From: Paracoccaceae bacterium
GTDB lineage: Bacteria; Pseudomonadota; Alphaproteobacteria; Rhodobacterales; Rhodobacteraceae
DNA: 64,000 nucleotides
Direction of reading: 5' to 3'
Assembly (NCBI GenBank): GCA_017510335.1
Contig: JAFWNM010000033.1
Coordinates: 1-64,000, forward strand
The position numbers and the translations under genes were made by a program. The notes beneath the pieces were generated by a model. It ran no database searches. It was not told the DNA's origin and was given only the letters and a program-made list of their open reading frames with translations. Shown piece by piece: positions 44,437 through 53,659 of this stretch (positions are counted from its first letter, which is position 1; each line of letters starts with the position of its first letter).

Positions 44437-45631
44437 AAGCAGTCTCTATTTCTTTCAAGAATACGTCGGGACTGAACACGCTGTCAGACCATTGCTTGGC
44501 GCGCTGGCCCATGCTCCGCGCTAGTTGGATGTCTTGCGCAAGCGCGCGGATGCACTGCGCCAATTCCTCGATGTTGTCAGGATCAAAAATTAACCCGCGT
44601 TGGCCGTGTTCGACCAATTCAGTTATTCCGCCCCGGTGGGCACCAATCACCGGCCGGGCCGCAGCAAAGGATTGATTGATGACATAAGGAAAGTTCTCAT
44701 GCCATAAGGATGGCACGATCACAAAGCGGGCATTTTCCAGTACGGCATCCAGTTCCGCTCCCCACCGAGGGCCAAGAAACTCTATATTCGTCAGGCCGCG
44801 CTCCGCGACCATCTTCTCAAGCCTTTGCTGGTCCGGGCCGTTCCCTACGATCTTGATCGGAAAGTTATCAATACGGTCTGCGGCCTGAACAATCCGGTCC
44901 ACCCCTTTTTCATCAATCAGGCGCCCGAAATACAGGCCATAGCCATCATACTTATCTGTGGCGGTCACGGCGGCGGAATTGAACGGATTGCGCATTTTCG
45001 ACCAGCTGAAGGGTTTACCCTGCCAGAATTCTTCGGTTTTATGCGCCATAAATTCACTGGAAAAGGTGAAATGCGCAATTTTTTCATATACTTTCAAGCT
45101 GTTGTGAATATAGGCCTCTGTCATGCTGGCCACTGACAACGGCAGGTTTTCCTTGCAACACTTGTTCGCAACCGCCCGCCAAAATTTTCCACCCTGGCAC
45201 TCGGTACAGATTTTCTGGTGATGGAACAGCTTATAATTCGGACAGATATGCTTGTAATCATTGCAGCTCATGACCACGGGAATACGCCGGTCATGTGCGG
45301 CGGAAAATATCGCCGGACTTAAATGCACATTTGTCGCAAAAACATGCAGCAAATCGGGCTTGAACTGGTCCAGAAGGGCGGCCATCCGTGCCTTGTTGCG
45401 CGGATTGTAGATCGCAGGTGGAACGCTGGCTGCACGCGCCAAAAGTCCGGGCGCATCATAGGCTGGCGCGTCCCACAAGGTCACGTTGTCGGGCGTGCCG
45501 GGCTGCTTTTTTCCAGTAGCGAGCATCCATGTATCATGCCCTGCGGCGCGCAAAGCTTTTTCTGTTTCGTGAAAGAATACTTCGGCACCGCCTGTCAGTT
45601 CATGGAACTTGTGCGCTAGCAGAACTCGCAT
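44396..45631 (-). CDS. Family 4 glycosyltransferase
   Basis: A 411-residue GT-B glycosyltransferase. The N-domain begins RVLLAHKFHELTGGAEVF, a typical glycine-rich acceptor loop. The C-domain shows GRLIDEKGVDRIVQAAD, VGNGPDQ, and the EX7E-like donor region SLWHENFPYVINQSFAAARPVIG. A cysteine-rich insert (CSNDYKHICPNYK to CTECQGGK and CCKEN, about 115-160) could bind zinc and is seen in a subset of family 4 enzymes. It likely adds a sugar to the repeat unit. Confidence 0.88.
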   Translation of the reverse strand: MRVLLAHKFHELTGGAEVFFHETEKALRAAGHDTWMLATGKKQPGTPDNVTLWDAPAYDAPGLLARAASVPPAIYNPRNKARMAALLDQFKPDLLHVFATNVHLSPAIFSAAHDRRIPVVMSCNDYKHICPNYKLFHHQKICTECQGGKFWRAVANKCCKENLPLSVASMTEAYIHNSLKVYEKIAHFTFSSEFMAHKTEEFWQGKPFSWSKMRNPFNSAAVTATDKYDGYGLYFGRLIDEKGVDRIVQAADRIDNFPIKIVGNGPDQQRLEKMVAERGLTNIEFLGPRWGAELDAVLENARFVIVPSLWHENFPYVINQSFAAARPVIGAHRGGITELVEHGQRGLIFDPDNIEELAQCIRALAQDIQLARSMGQRAKQWSDSVFSPDVFLKEIETAYDTAFQTYRNHRG

Positions 45632-45638
45632 GGCGCCC

Positions 45639-46523
45639 CTATCCTTTATCTGTCAGGAAACGTGATTTCAGGTATTGCCCATATCCGCTTTTGCCCAGCT
45701 TGGTGGCCTGTGCGTCTAGATCGCTGCGTGAAATCCAGCCTTGCTGAAAGGCTATTTCCTCGGGGCAGCCGATCTGCAAGCCTTGGCGCAGTTGCAGCGT
45801 GCGCACAAAATTTGCGGCATCCAGCAAACTGTCATGGGTGCCTGTGTCCAGCCACGCATAGCCACGCCCCATCGTTTCGACTGACAATGTGCCTTCTGCC
45901 AGATAAAGTTCCAGCAGGCTGGTAATTTCCAGCTCTCCGCGTGCGGACGGGGTGACTTGCGCGGCCTTGGCGGGCGCTGTGCCATCAAGGCAATACAGCC
46001 CTGTTACCGCATAATTGGACGGCGGGTGTTCCGGTTTTTCGATGATCGAACGCACGCGCCCTTCGGCGTCGAAATCCACCACACCATAGCGTTCGGGGTC
46101 GGCCACACGGTAGCCGAACACTGTACCGCCCGTGGCTTGCGCGTCTGCGCGTTCCAGCATTTCCGGCAACCCGTGCCCGAAGAAAATATTGTCCCCCAAG
46201 ACCATCAGCGACGGCGCGCCCGCCAAAAAATCCTCGGCCAGCAAGTAGGCCTGCGCAAGCCCGTCGGGGCTGTCCTGAATGATCCAGGTAAATTCCAGAC
46301 CCCATTGCCCCCCATCCCCCAGAAGACGCTGGAACTGCGCCTGATCTTCGGGCGTGGTGATGATCGCAACCTGCCGGATGCCAGACAGCATCAACACTGA
46401 CAGCGGATAATAGATCATCGGCTTGTCATACAGCGGCAGCAACTGCTTGGACACGCCCATCGTGATCGGCCAAAGCCGCGACCCGGTGCCGCCTGCCAAA
46501 ATGATTCCCTTGCGCTGCGTCAT
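45639..46523 (-). CDS. rfbA: Glucose-1-phosphate thymidylyltransferase
   Basis: First enzyme of dTDP-L-rhamnose synthesis: glucose-1-P plus dTTP gives dTDP-glucose. The 294 residues have LAGGTGSRLWPITMGVSKQLLPLYDKPM near the start (substrate and Mg sites), LGDNIFFGHG and WLDTGTHDSLLDA. The ATG overlaps the rfbD stop as ATGA. Order on the minus strand is rfbC-rfbB-rfbD-rfbA, a common arrangement. Confidence 0.96.
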   Translation of the reverse strand: MTQRKGIILAGGTGSRLWPITMGVSKQLLPLYDKPMIYYPLSVLMLSGIRQVAIITTPEDQAQFQRLLGDGGQWGLEFTWIIQDSPDGLAQAYLLAEDFLAGAPSLMVLGDNIFFGHGLPEMLERADAQATGGTVFGYRVADPERYGVVDFDAEGRVRSIIEKPEHPPSNYAVTGLYCLDGTAPAKAAQVTPSARGELEITSLLELYLAEGTLSVETMGRGYAWLDTGTHDSLLDAANFVRTLQLRQGLQIGCPEEIAFQQGWISRSDLDAQATKLGKSGYGQYLKSRFLTDKG

Positions 46524-47368
46524 GACATGCCTTTCAATTCGTTCAAAACTTCGGTCAATCCCTGGCCCCAGTCGGGCCTGTCCAGCCCGAATGTCGACAA
46601 GCTGCTGCACTCCAGCCGTGAATTCAGCGGGCGTTTTGCGGGGGTCGGGTATTCACTGGTGGCGATATCGTCGATCCGGCAGTCCAGACCGGCCCCCGCC
46701 ATGATGGCACGGGCAAACCCCGCCCAGCTTGTGTCCGGCGCACCGCTGAAATGATAGGTGCCTGATTTTTCCGGGCTGGCCTGCAGCGCTTGCGCGATCG
46801 TCAGACAAGCCTGCGCAATGGCGCGCGCGGGCGTCGGTCCGCCAATCTGGTCGGCAACCACGCGCAACACATCGCGTTCCGCCCCCAGGCGCAGCATGGT
46901 GCGCACGAAATTGCTGCCATGGCTTGAGAACACCCAAGAGGTGCGCAAAATGGCATGCACCCCGCCTGCTGCGCGCACGCCCTGTTCCCCCATCAGTTTT
47001 GTGCGCCCATAGGTGCCAAGCGGCGCTGTGGGGTGGTCCGGCGCAAACGGGGCCGTGCCCGCACCGTCAAACACATAATCAGTCGAGATATGCACAAACG
47101 GCACCGAAAGTGCTGCACATTCGCGCGCCATTGCGGCAGGGGACGCCCCATTGATATAGGCGGCCAATGCTTCTTGTTCTTCCGCGCGGTCCACGGCGGT
47201 GTAGGCAGCGGCGTTGATGACCGCATGCGGGCTATGCGCCCGGATGGCCGCCGCGCAGGCTTCTGGATCGGACAGATCGGCCTGATCACGGCCCAGATAC
47301 ACGGCATCAGGGGCCAGACGCGCCAATTCGCGCGCAACCTGACCTGTGCGCCCGAAGACAAGGATCAT
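46520..47368 (-). CDS. rfbD: dTDP-4-dehydrorhamnose reductase
   Basis: Final step, reducing dTDP-4-dehydro-L-rhamnose with NAD(P)H. The 282 residues show the NAD loop [22 protein letters not shown], and the catalytic YGRTKLMGE. The start gives a product beginning MILVFG and overlaps the rfbB stop by four bases. Confidence 0.96.
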   Translation of the reverse strand: MILVFGRTGQVARELARLAPDAVYLGRDQADLSDPEACAAAIRAHSPHAVINAAAYTAVDRAEEQEALAAYINGASPAAMARECAALSVPFVHISTDYVFDGAGTAPFAPDHPTAPLGTYGRTKLMGEQGVRAAGGVHAILRTSWVFSSHGSNFVRTMLRLGAERDVLRVVADQIGGPTPARAIAQACLTIAQALQASPEKSGTYHFSGAPDTSWAGFARAIMAGAGLDCRIDDIATSEYPTPAKRPLNSRLECSSLSTFGLDRPDWGQGLTEVLNELKGMS

Positions 47369-48408
47369 GCCTTCACCCCCAGGCGCTGGCCCACACCCTG
47401 ACGTTCCTGCAAGGCCCGCCACCAGTCTTCATTGGCCAGATACCATTCAACCGTGCGCGCCAGCCCTTCTTCTACTGTGACCGAAGGACGCCAACCCAAT
47501 TCGTCCCGAATGCGCGAAGGGTCAATCGCATAGCGCGCATCATGGCCGGGACGGTCCGTCACAAACGTGATCTGGTCAGCATAGCTGCCCTGCGCAAGGG
47601 GGCGTTTTTCATCCAGAATCGCGCAAAGCGTGCGCACAAGTTCCAGATTAGTCCGCTCATTCTCGCCGCCAATATTATAGCTGCGCCCCAGCACGCCCTT
47701 CTCCAGCACCAACAGCAGCGCGTCGGCGTGATCCTCGACAAACAGCCAGTCGCGCACATTGGACCCATTGCCGTAAATGGGCAGGGGTTTGCCCGCCAAT
47801 GCGTTCAGGATAATGACGGGCACCAGTTTTTCAGGGAAATGGAAAGGTCCGTAATTGTTGGAACAATTCGTCAGCACAACCGGCAGACCAAAGGTATGGT
47901 GCCATGCCTGCACCAGATGGTCACTTGCCGCCTTGCTGGCAGAATAGGGGCTGCGCGGGTCATAGGGCGTTTCTTCGGTAAACTGCCCTGTCGCACCAAG
48001 GCTGCCAAACACCTCGTCCGTGCTGATATGATGAAAGCGGAAACCCTCGGGCCGCCCACGTCCCACCCAATAGGCGCGCGCAGCTTCCAGCAATTCATAG
48101 GTGCCGGTCACATTGGTGGAAATGAAATCCCCTGGCCCGTCAATGGACCGGTCAACATGGGACTCGGCGGCCAGATGCATGACCGCATCAGGCTGATGGG
48201 CGGCAAAAATGCGGTCCAGCGCAGCGCGGTCACGAATATCGGCCTGTTCAAACGCATAAAGCGGGCTGTCTGCCACGCCCGCCACATTATCGAGGCATGC
48301 CGCATAGGTCAGGGCATCGAGATTGACCACGCCGTGTCCGCGCGAAACCGCCAGCCGAACCACTGCAGACCCGATGAACCCTGCACCGCCTGTAATCAAA
48401 ATTTTCAT
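47365..48408 (-). CDS. rfbB: dTDP-glucose 4,6-dehydratase
   Basis: Second step of dTDP-rhamnose synthesis. The 347-residue extended SDR has [41 protein letters not shown] with [12 protein letters not shown] (catalytic Tyr and Lys), and [17 protein letters not shown], all specific for RfbB. Three bases separate it from rfbC upstream. Confidence 0.97.
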   Translation of the reverse strand: MKILITGGAGFIGSAVVRLAVSRGHGVVNLDALTYAACLDNVAGVADSPLYAFEQADIRDRAALDRIFAAHQPDAVMHLAAESHVDRSIDGPGDFISTNVTGTYELLEAARAYWVGRGRPEGFRFHHISTDEVFGSLGATGQFTEETPYDPRSPYSASKAASDHLVQAWHHTFGLPVVLTNCSNNYGPFHFPEKLVPVIILNALAGKPLPIYGNGSNVRDWLFVEDHADALLLVLEKGVLGRSYNIGGENERTNLELVRTLCAILDEKRPLAQGSYADQITFVTDRPGHDARYAIDPSRIRDELGWRPSVTVEEGLARTVEWYLANEDWWRALQERQGVGQRLGVKA

Positions 48409-48411
48409 GGG

Positions 48412-48966
48412 TTAACCTTCAACCGTGAATGGTGTCTGAAACTCAGCAAAAGCGGGGGCCTGCCTGTCCTTGTCAGACAACACCGGCGCATCCGTGCCCC
48501 ACGCAATACCAAGACTGTCCCAACGCACTGCCCCATCACATGCAGGCGCATAGACATCCGAACATTTATACTGGACTTCGCAATCTTCTGTCAGGGTTAC
48601 AAACCCGTGCAAGAAGCCCTTGGGCACAAAAAGCTGCGCCCCGTTCTGCGCAGTCAGTTCCGAACTGACCCATTGGCCGTAAGTGGGCGACCCCGCGCGC
48701 ACATCCACCGCGACATCCAGTATTGCGCCGCGCGAACATCGCACAAGCTTGTCCTGCGCATGGGGGGGGCGCTGGTAATGCAACCCGCGCAAAGTATGGC
48801 GCGGCGCGGAATAGCTATGATTGTCCTGCACGAAATCAGGCAGATCAACGCCCGCAGACCGCAGCGCGTCCTTGTTCCATGTCTCGCAAAACCAGCCGCG
48901 TTCATCCCCAAACCGCCGCGGTGTTATCAGAACGGGACCCGATATCGCAAAATATTCAATCTTCAT
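48412..48966 (-). CDS. rfbC: dTDP-4-dehydrorhamnose 3,5-epimerase
   Basis: Third step of dTDP-rhamnose synthesis. A 184-residue cupin-like protein with GWFCETWNKD, DNHSYSAPRHTLRGLHYQ (catalytic His), AILDVAVDVRAGSPTYG and FVPKGFLHGFVTL. It lies one base after the DUF1972-type glycosyltransferase gene, so it is probably in the same transcript. Confidence 0.96.
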   Translation of the reverse strand: MKIEYFAISGPVLITPRRFGDERGWFCETWNKDALRSAGVDLPDFVQDNHSYSAPRHTLRGLHYQRPPHAQDKLVRCSRGAILDVAVDVRAGSPTYGQWVSSELTAQNGAQLFVPKGFLHGFVTLTEDCEVQYKCSDVYAPACDGAVRWDSLGIAWGTDAPVLSDKDRQAPAFAEFQTPFTVEG

Positions 48967-48967
48967 C

Positions 48968-50113
48968 TCAGACTTCCGCCCATTTTGCTATGGTTGGGGA
49001 AACCGCTGTTTTCTTGGGGTTTTCCAACAAAACTTCGGTATAAGCGGACAGCACATCTTCCCAGATGAACTTGGCAGCATGCTGCGCGCGCGCGGCGGCA
49101 CGCGCCGCGTGAACGGCCGCGTCATCCGTGACAAGCTGTTTCATCAAGCTGGCGCAGCTGTCTGCGGAACTGAAATAAAACTGCGCATTGTCTGTTGTCC
49201 AGCGATTGAACTTGTTGTCATGCGCAAGCACCGCATTGCCAGCACCCAAAGCCTCGACCAGGGACGGGTTGGTGCCGCCAACCTGATGGCCATGCAGATA
49301 CGCGCGCGCATGCAAGCGCAAACTGGCAACCTGCGCGGAATCATAAATCGCGCCGGGGAACATGACGTTCGCGCCCGCCGCAGCCTTGACCCGCTGATGG
49401 TAGGGGTTGGCATCATCCAGCTTGCCAAGAATGACAACCGGAAAATCTGGCGGCAGGCTGGCGGCAGCTTGCACAAGTTCCAGAATGGAATTTTCTGGTT
49501 CAATCCGCGCAATGGACACGAAATAACGGTCCGGCGTCAAGCCAAGTGGCGGCGCATCTGCTGTCGTGACCAAGGGCGCGCCGTAGGGAATGATGACAGG
49601 TTTCTTGAAACAACGCCGTCTGACATGGGCAGCAATGCCGGGATGGTCGGCAACAGCAACATGGCACAGATTGGCGCCGATCACTTCATTGATGAAGAAC
49701 CAGATCTTGGCAGGCAGACTCCATTTCTGGCGCTTCCATTCAATACCGTCCATATTCATGATGACGCGCCTGCCGCGCAGTCGCTGCAGCACATTGAAGA
49801 TGGCCGTATTATACCCAAGCACCAGATCAACCCCATCCAGCGTCAGCACATGCCGTGCGCATTTCAGGTCGAAATCCATGGTCCCCACCGGACCCTGACG
49901 TGTTGTGCCAAAATGGATCAGGTTGACGCCTTTCCACTGCGTCACAGTTCCATCCCGCGAGGTTCCGGTATCATCCTGACAGTAGACATTCACTGTCCAC
50001 CCCTTGTTGACCAGATAAAGCGCAAGGTTCTCTGCGAAGGTTTCAAAACCGCCATGCTTCGCGGGTATGCCCCGCGTGCCAAGAATGTTCACCGTTTCTT
50101 TTGCTACCGGCAT
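48968..50113 (-). CDS. DUF1972/GT4 rhamnosyltransferase-like protein
   Basis: A 381-residue GT-B glycosyltransferase with an N-terminal DUF1972 domain: NILGTRGIPAKHGGFETFAENLA at the start, then GYNTAIFNVL and NMDGIEWKRQKW. The C-domain has PYGAPLV, ISIARIEPENSILELV-like donor region and GGTNPSLVEALGAGN with the EX7E-like glutamates. Characterised members transfer L-rhamnose, which fits the rfb genes beside it; donor specificity here is inference. Confidence 0.9.
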   Translation of the reverse strand: MPVAKETVNILGTRGIPAKHGGFETFAENLALYLVNKGWTVNVYCQDDTGTSRDGTVTQWKGVNLIHFGTTRQGPVGTMDFDLKCARHVLTLDGVDLVLGYNTAIFNVLQRLRGRRVIMNMDGIEWKRQKWSLPAKIWFFINEVIGANLCHVAVADHPGIAAHVRRRCFKKPVIIPYGAPLVTTADAPPLGLTPDRYFVSIARIEPENSILELVQAAASLPPDFPVVILGKLDDANPYHQRVKAAAGANVMFPGAIYDSAQVASLRLHARAYLHGHQVGGTNPSLVEALGAGNAVLAHDNKFNRWTTDNAQFYFSSADSCASLMKQLVTDDAAVHAARAAARAQHAAKFIWEDVLSAYTEVLLENPKKTAVSPTIAKWAEV

Positions 50114-50263
50114 AATTTTCTAGCTTTCCTGTCCGTGCTGCGGTGCAGCTTTATTGGTAGTAACATTTTCGATCAAACTTATAACAGTTGGCGGGGTGTC
50201 TGTCTGGCGATCTGGTGGAAAATTGCGCATTCCCATCAGCGCGCCCTGTCCCATATCGCCCCC

Positions 50264-51247
50264 TTAAACAAAACGGCCCTGCGTGCGCTGCTTCCAATCC
50301 TGCAGCGCCGGACGCAAGCGGTCGGTGGAATGCAACCCGCGCGCTTCGGCCCAGCCGGGCAACACATTCGTGGACACCATCAACTTGTCAATCCTGTCGG
50401 GATGGATGCCCAAACCCGTGGATGAAAGGGGGCGCATCACCCCTGCTGCGGCGCGCAGCACCCCGGCGGGAATTGTCAGTGTCCGAATTTTCGGAAACGC
50501 CACGTCCTGAAACACGCCCACAATCTGCTCAATCGTGTAGCGTTCGCTATAGGCCCCGTTGAACAGCGTGAAGGGCACCTTGTGTTGCGCGGCGGCCAGC
50601 ATCCAGTCCACCAGGTCACCCACATATATGCAGGACTTGATCGTATCCCTGCGGCCCGGGTAGATGAACCACCCCTTGGACAACAGCTTCGCCAAACGGG
50701 TGAAATTGCCGCCCTCCCCCTGGCCAAACACGACAGCAGGCCGCGTTATCACAAGGCTACGCGCCGGATTTTCCGCTTGCCAGTCAAGATGCACCTGCTC
50801 GGCCATCAGCTTGGAACGCCCATAATCGGATTGCGGATTGGGCGGCGCGGTTTCATCTTTGGCGGCCTCGTCCGGCCCGTATACAGAAATCGAACTGGTG
50901 AAAACGATCTGTTGTGCATCAAGGCGGCGCGCAAGGCGGGTCACTTCAATCGCGCCGCGCACATTCGCATCATAATATTCCCAAGGCGCATGTCCGGGGG
51001 TTGTATGGACCGCCGCAAGGTTGAAGATCACCGGACCGGGCGCATCAAGCTGCAAATCCGACAAGTCGCGAATGTCATGTTGAATGTAGCGCACCCCATC
51101 AATGGGTGCTTTGGGCGCGCGCAAGTCAATGCTGAACAGCGCGCGCATACCTTCCGCTTTTAGGCGTTCCAGCAAATGCGACCCAACAAAACCTGATCCG
51201 CCAAAGACGATTACAGGCTGGTCCGGGTTTTCTGAAATACGCGACAA
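50264..51247 (-). CDS. NAD(P)-dependent epimerase/dehydratase
   Basis: A 327-residue extended SDR. The NAD loop is VFGGSGFVGSHLL (about 14-26), the catalytic centre is FTSSISVYG and SDYGRSKLMAE, and RPAVVFGQGEGGN follows. It is distinct from the other epimerase in the locus. Its sugar substrate is unknown; it may make a second nucleotide sugar or reduce one. It lies 150 bases upstream of the rhamnosyltransferase-like gene. Confidence 0.86.
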   Translation of the reverse strand: MSRISENPDQPVIVFGGSGFVGSHLLERLKAEGMRALFSIDLRAPKAPIDGVRYIQHDIRDLSDLQLDAPGPVIFNLAAVHTTPGHAPWEYYDANVRGAIEVTRLARRLDAQQIVFTSSISVYGPDEAAKDETAPPNPQSDYGRSKLMAEQVHLDWQAENPARSLVITRPAVVFGQGEGGNFTRLAKLLSKGWFIYPGRRDTIKSCIYVGDLVDWMLAAAQHKVPFTLFNGAYSERYTIEQIVGVFQDVAFPKIRTLTIPAGVLRAAAGVMRPLSSTGLGIHPDRIDKLMVSTNVLPGWAEARGLHSTDRLRPALQDWKQRTQGRFV

Positions 51248-51365
51248 GTTTGCACCTTCCTTGTTAAATCTGACTCATGGTTTCTGAAACGACATCCCGC
51301 TTGCATAATCCTGCGCAGTACGAACGGGCATTTTCTGGTAATCCGGGCAGTGCTTTGCACATGGT

Positions 51366-51743
51366 CTACCGCCCCTCCAGTTCAGACCGGATTGCGGCCA
51401 GGTCTTTCTCGGGCAAATCTGCGCCGACTTCGGCAATCTCGGCCTTCAGGGCTTCATACTCGGCCATTTTTCGCAGCAGGAACTTGCGCGTCAGAATGGC
51501 CCTTTCGGCAATTCCGCTTGGCGTCAGGACATAGGCATAGCGCCGTTTGCTTTTGGCAGAGGTGAACTTGCGGAATTTGATCAGACCTTTTTCCAGCAGG
51601 GCGGTCAGAACGTAGTGAATGCCCCCCGTGCTGATTCCCACTGCCTGCGCAAGATCGCGCTGCGACATTTCGGGATTGTCGTGCAACAGCCGCAGAATGC
51701 GGAAATGCACATCTTCTCGAAGGTTGTCGCGCTGGGTGCTCAT
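51366..51743 (-). CDS. MarR-family EPS-associated regulator
   Basis: A 125-residue winged-helix DNA-binding protein. The HTH region is MSQRDLAQAVGISTGGIHYVLTALLEKGLI (about 31-60), followed by the wing KSKRRYAYVLTPSGIAERA and a C-terminal coiled helix (KFLLRKMAEYEALKAEI). It matches the small MarR subgroup found at the edge of exopolysaccharide clusters (TIGR04176 type). It closes the polysaccharide locus and probably controls it. The start has only a weak ribosome site. Confidence 0.88.
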   Translation of the reverse strand: MSTQRDNLREDVHFRILRLLHDNPEMSQRDLAQAVGISTGGIHYVLTALLEKGLIKFRKFTSAKSKRRYAYVLTPSGIAERAILTRKFLLRKMAEYEALKAEIAEVGADLPEKDLAAIRSELEGR

Positions 51744-51916
51744 GAACTGGTCGCTTCTTGCAGGAATGGCACGACGGCTATGCGTGACACGCCCTGCGTT
51801 TATCAAATTCGGATGACACACGCATGAAATCAATAATACTCAATCCTGAGCGCTACTTGTTTCTGCAGCGCAGAGCAAGGAGAGAACTTAAGAAATCATT
51901 AAAAACTAGGGGCCGC

Positions 51917-51931
51917 GCCCATTCAATGGGC
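51917..51931. promoter_or_regulatory. 15-bp palindrome upstream of the MarR gene
   Basis: GCCCATT-C-AATGGGC is a perfect 7-1-7 palindrome, about 175 bases upstream of the MarR start and 100 bases from the end of the M81 gene. A dimeric regulator such as the adjacent MarR protein could bind it. It could also form a hairpin in the M81 transcript, but there is no T-run on either side. Confidence 0.35.
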
Positions 51932-52032
51932 AGGTCAGTTACAATCTGTCCTGAACCGTGCCCCAGAAGGAAATTTAAGCGCAGCCGCCAGGATTGAGTC
52001 GCATGTAGCGGCACCACACCGCGACAGGTCCA

Positions 52033-53526
52033 TCACGAAGGATCTAGGGGATACACCGGCCGGGGGACGCGCCTGTATTCAAGACGATCAAGGCGGGGGC
52101 TGGCAAGGCCGCCGCTATCGACCAGGACAATTCCCGATGCGATCGAGGCATAGGCCGCCCGAAAATGCTGGGTAGATTTAAGCGCCACAACCCGCATTGC
52201 AGCGGGGTCAACCGCGTTGCTGCGAAAAATCTCCAGATCAAGCGCTTGGGTTGCGTGACTGGTTACCAGAACCTTAATGCCGTCGATGCGCAACAGCGCA
52301 CTGGGGCCGGCGCTTTGCGATACGCCTTTCCACATCGGACCGCCGCAAATAAACCGCCCGTCGCCCAGATGCTCGACCAGGGCATTCACTTGCAGGGGGC
52401 CACCGCCGAATGCAGGGTCTGACTTTCCGCCAAGCGCCAGCGCCAACATGTTGCCCTGACCGGCCGCTTGCGCGGCCAATACTGCTTCAGGGTCATGCAG
52501 CGCGCCGAACAGGATGTCGCTGCCACCGCGTTCCAACAGGGCAGCCAGCAGCGCGGTGGCGTCGGCATAGGCCCCATCGCCCGGATTATCAGAGATATCA
52601 GCCAGGACAAGCGGCCCGTCATGTTCCCCGGCAAGGTGGCTGGTGGCGACTTTTGCTGCCTTTTGCGGTGTCAGCACGGCTTCCTGACTGGCATGGCGCT
52701 CCTCCCACATCGCTTTGCAAAGTGTGTCCGCGATCTGTTCAGCAATCTCGGCAGCACCAAGATGGACAACAGAAACGCTGGGTCCAATCTCGGGCACATC
52801 AGCAAAGCAAAAACCAGCGTTCAGGCTGACATCAAGGATCGCCGGGTGCATGTCGGCCAGTGTTTGTGCCCGGGCCATCAGGCCCAGCATTGGGTCGCGG
52901 TCCGTGCGGCCCCCTTCGGGCAGGGTCATCATCGCGGGCTTGCGAACAAGTGTACGGGCGCGCACTGGGGGGCGTGCCAGCATGCCGCGCAGCAAACCGG
53001 CCGCACGGCGCCCGGTTTCGCGCATGTCCACATGCGGGAATGTCTTGTAGGACACGATGATATCGGCATCATTCGCCATTTTCGGGTCCAGATTGGCGTG
53101 CAGGTCAAGCGTCACGGCAATTACTGCATCCTTGCCAAGGATGGCGCGTAGTTCCTGCACCAGCCTTGCGTCGCCATCGGAACCGTCTTCCAACACCATT
53201 GCGCCATGCAATGAAAGCAGGACCGCATCAAGCGTTCTGGATTCGCGCGCGGCAGTCAGGATGCGTTCACCGAAGGCGTGCCACGCGCGCTGCGTCACCG
53301 GGCCACCGGGGGTTGCAAAGGTCGCCACAGGGGTGATCAGGTCCCAGCCTTCGGCCCGGGCGATATCGGCAAAACCGGCCACTTCGTTTTCGGTGTTGCC
53401 AAGCGCCGGAAGCACTGTGTCGTCCTGATGGCAATAGAAACCGCGAAAAGCAGCCTCATCCGTAAGTCTTTGACAGAAAGTATTTGTCTCGTGCATGAAC
53501 TGCCCGAGAAGAACCCGTTTCGTCAT
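52033..53526 (-). CDS. M81 family metallopeptidase (MlrC-like)
   Basis: A 497-residue protein of the family named after MlrC, which cleaves linearised microcystin; most members have unknown substrates. Family motifs are GQFMHETNTF (about 6-15), LLSLHGAMV (about 110), VTLDLHANLDPKM (about 140-152) and SYKTFPHVDMRETG, giving candidate zinc ligands His and Asp. The C-terminal MlrC domain begins around 300 (PLVLADISDNPGDG). I chose the ATG preceded by GGAAGCGGAAA. No signal peptide, so it is cytosolic. It is divergent from a LysR gene that begins 133 bases away, suggesting shared control with the TRAP/ord-ort genes and a role in releasing a small amino-acid-like substrate. Confidence 0.87.
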   Translation of the reverse strand: MTKRVLLGQFMHETNTFCQRLTDEAAFRGFYCHQDDTVLPALGNTENEVAGFADIARAEGWDLITPVATFATPGGPVTQRAWHAFGERILTAARESRTLDAVLLSLHGAMVLEDGSDGDARLVQELRAILGKDAVIAVTLDLHANLDPKMANDADIIVSYKTFPHVDMRETGRRAAGLLRGMLARPPVRARTLVRKPAMMTLPEGGRTDRDPMLGLMARAQTLADMHPAILDVSLNAGFCFADVPEIGPSVSVVHLGAAEIAEQIADTLCKAMWEERHASQEAVLTPQKAAKVATSHLAGEHDGPLVLADISDNPGDGAYADATALLAALLERGGSDILFGALHDPEAVLAAQAAGQGNMLALALGGKSDPAFGGGPLQVNALVEHLGDGRFICGGPMWKGVSQSAGPSALLRIDGIKVLVTSHATQALDLEIFRSNAVDPAAMRVVALKSTQHFRAAYASIASGIVLVDSGGLASPRLDRLEYRRVPRPVYPLDPS

Positions 53527-53659
53527 TTTCCGCTTCCCCATAGCCAGATTGAGAAGGCTGAAGCGGGGTCGGGCCGTGCATCGGAGTGCTTTGGTGGGTA
53601 CAACAGGCCGATAGTGTAATGCAATCGAAAATCCTGGCCGGACCAGCGGTGGAGGCAGA

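Noticed and set aside
47542..50425. Two frames of more than 500 codons on the plus strand opposite rfbB, rfbC and the DUF1972 glycosyltransferase
   Set aside because: Both cross several well-identified genes in antisense and have the composition of reverse-complement coding sequence.
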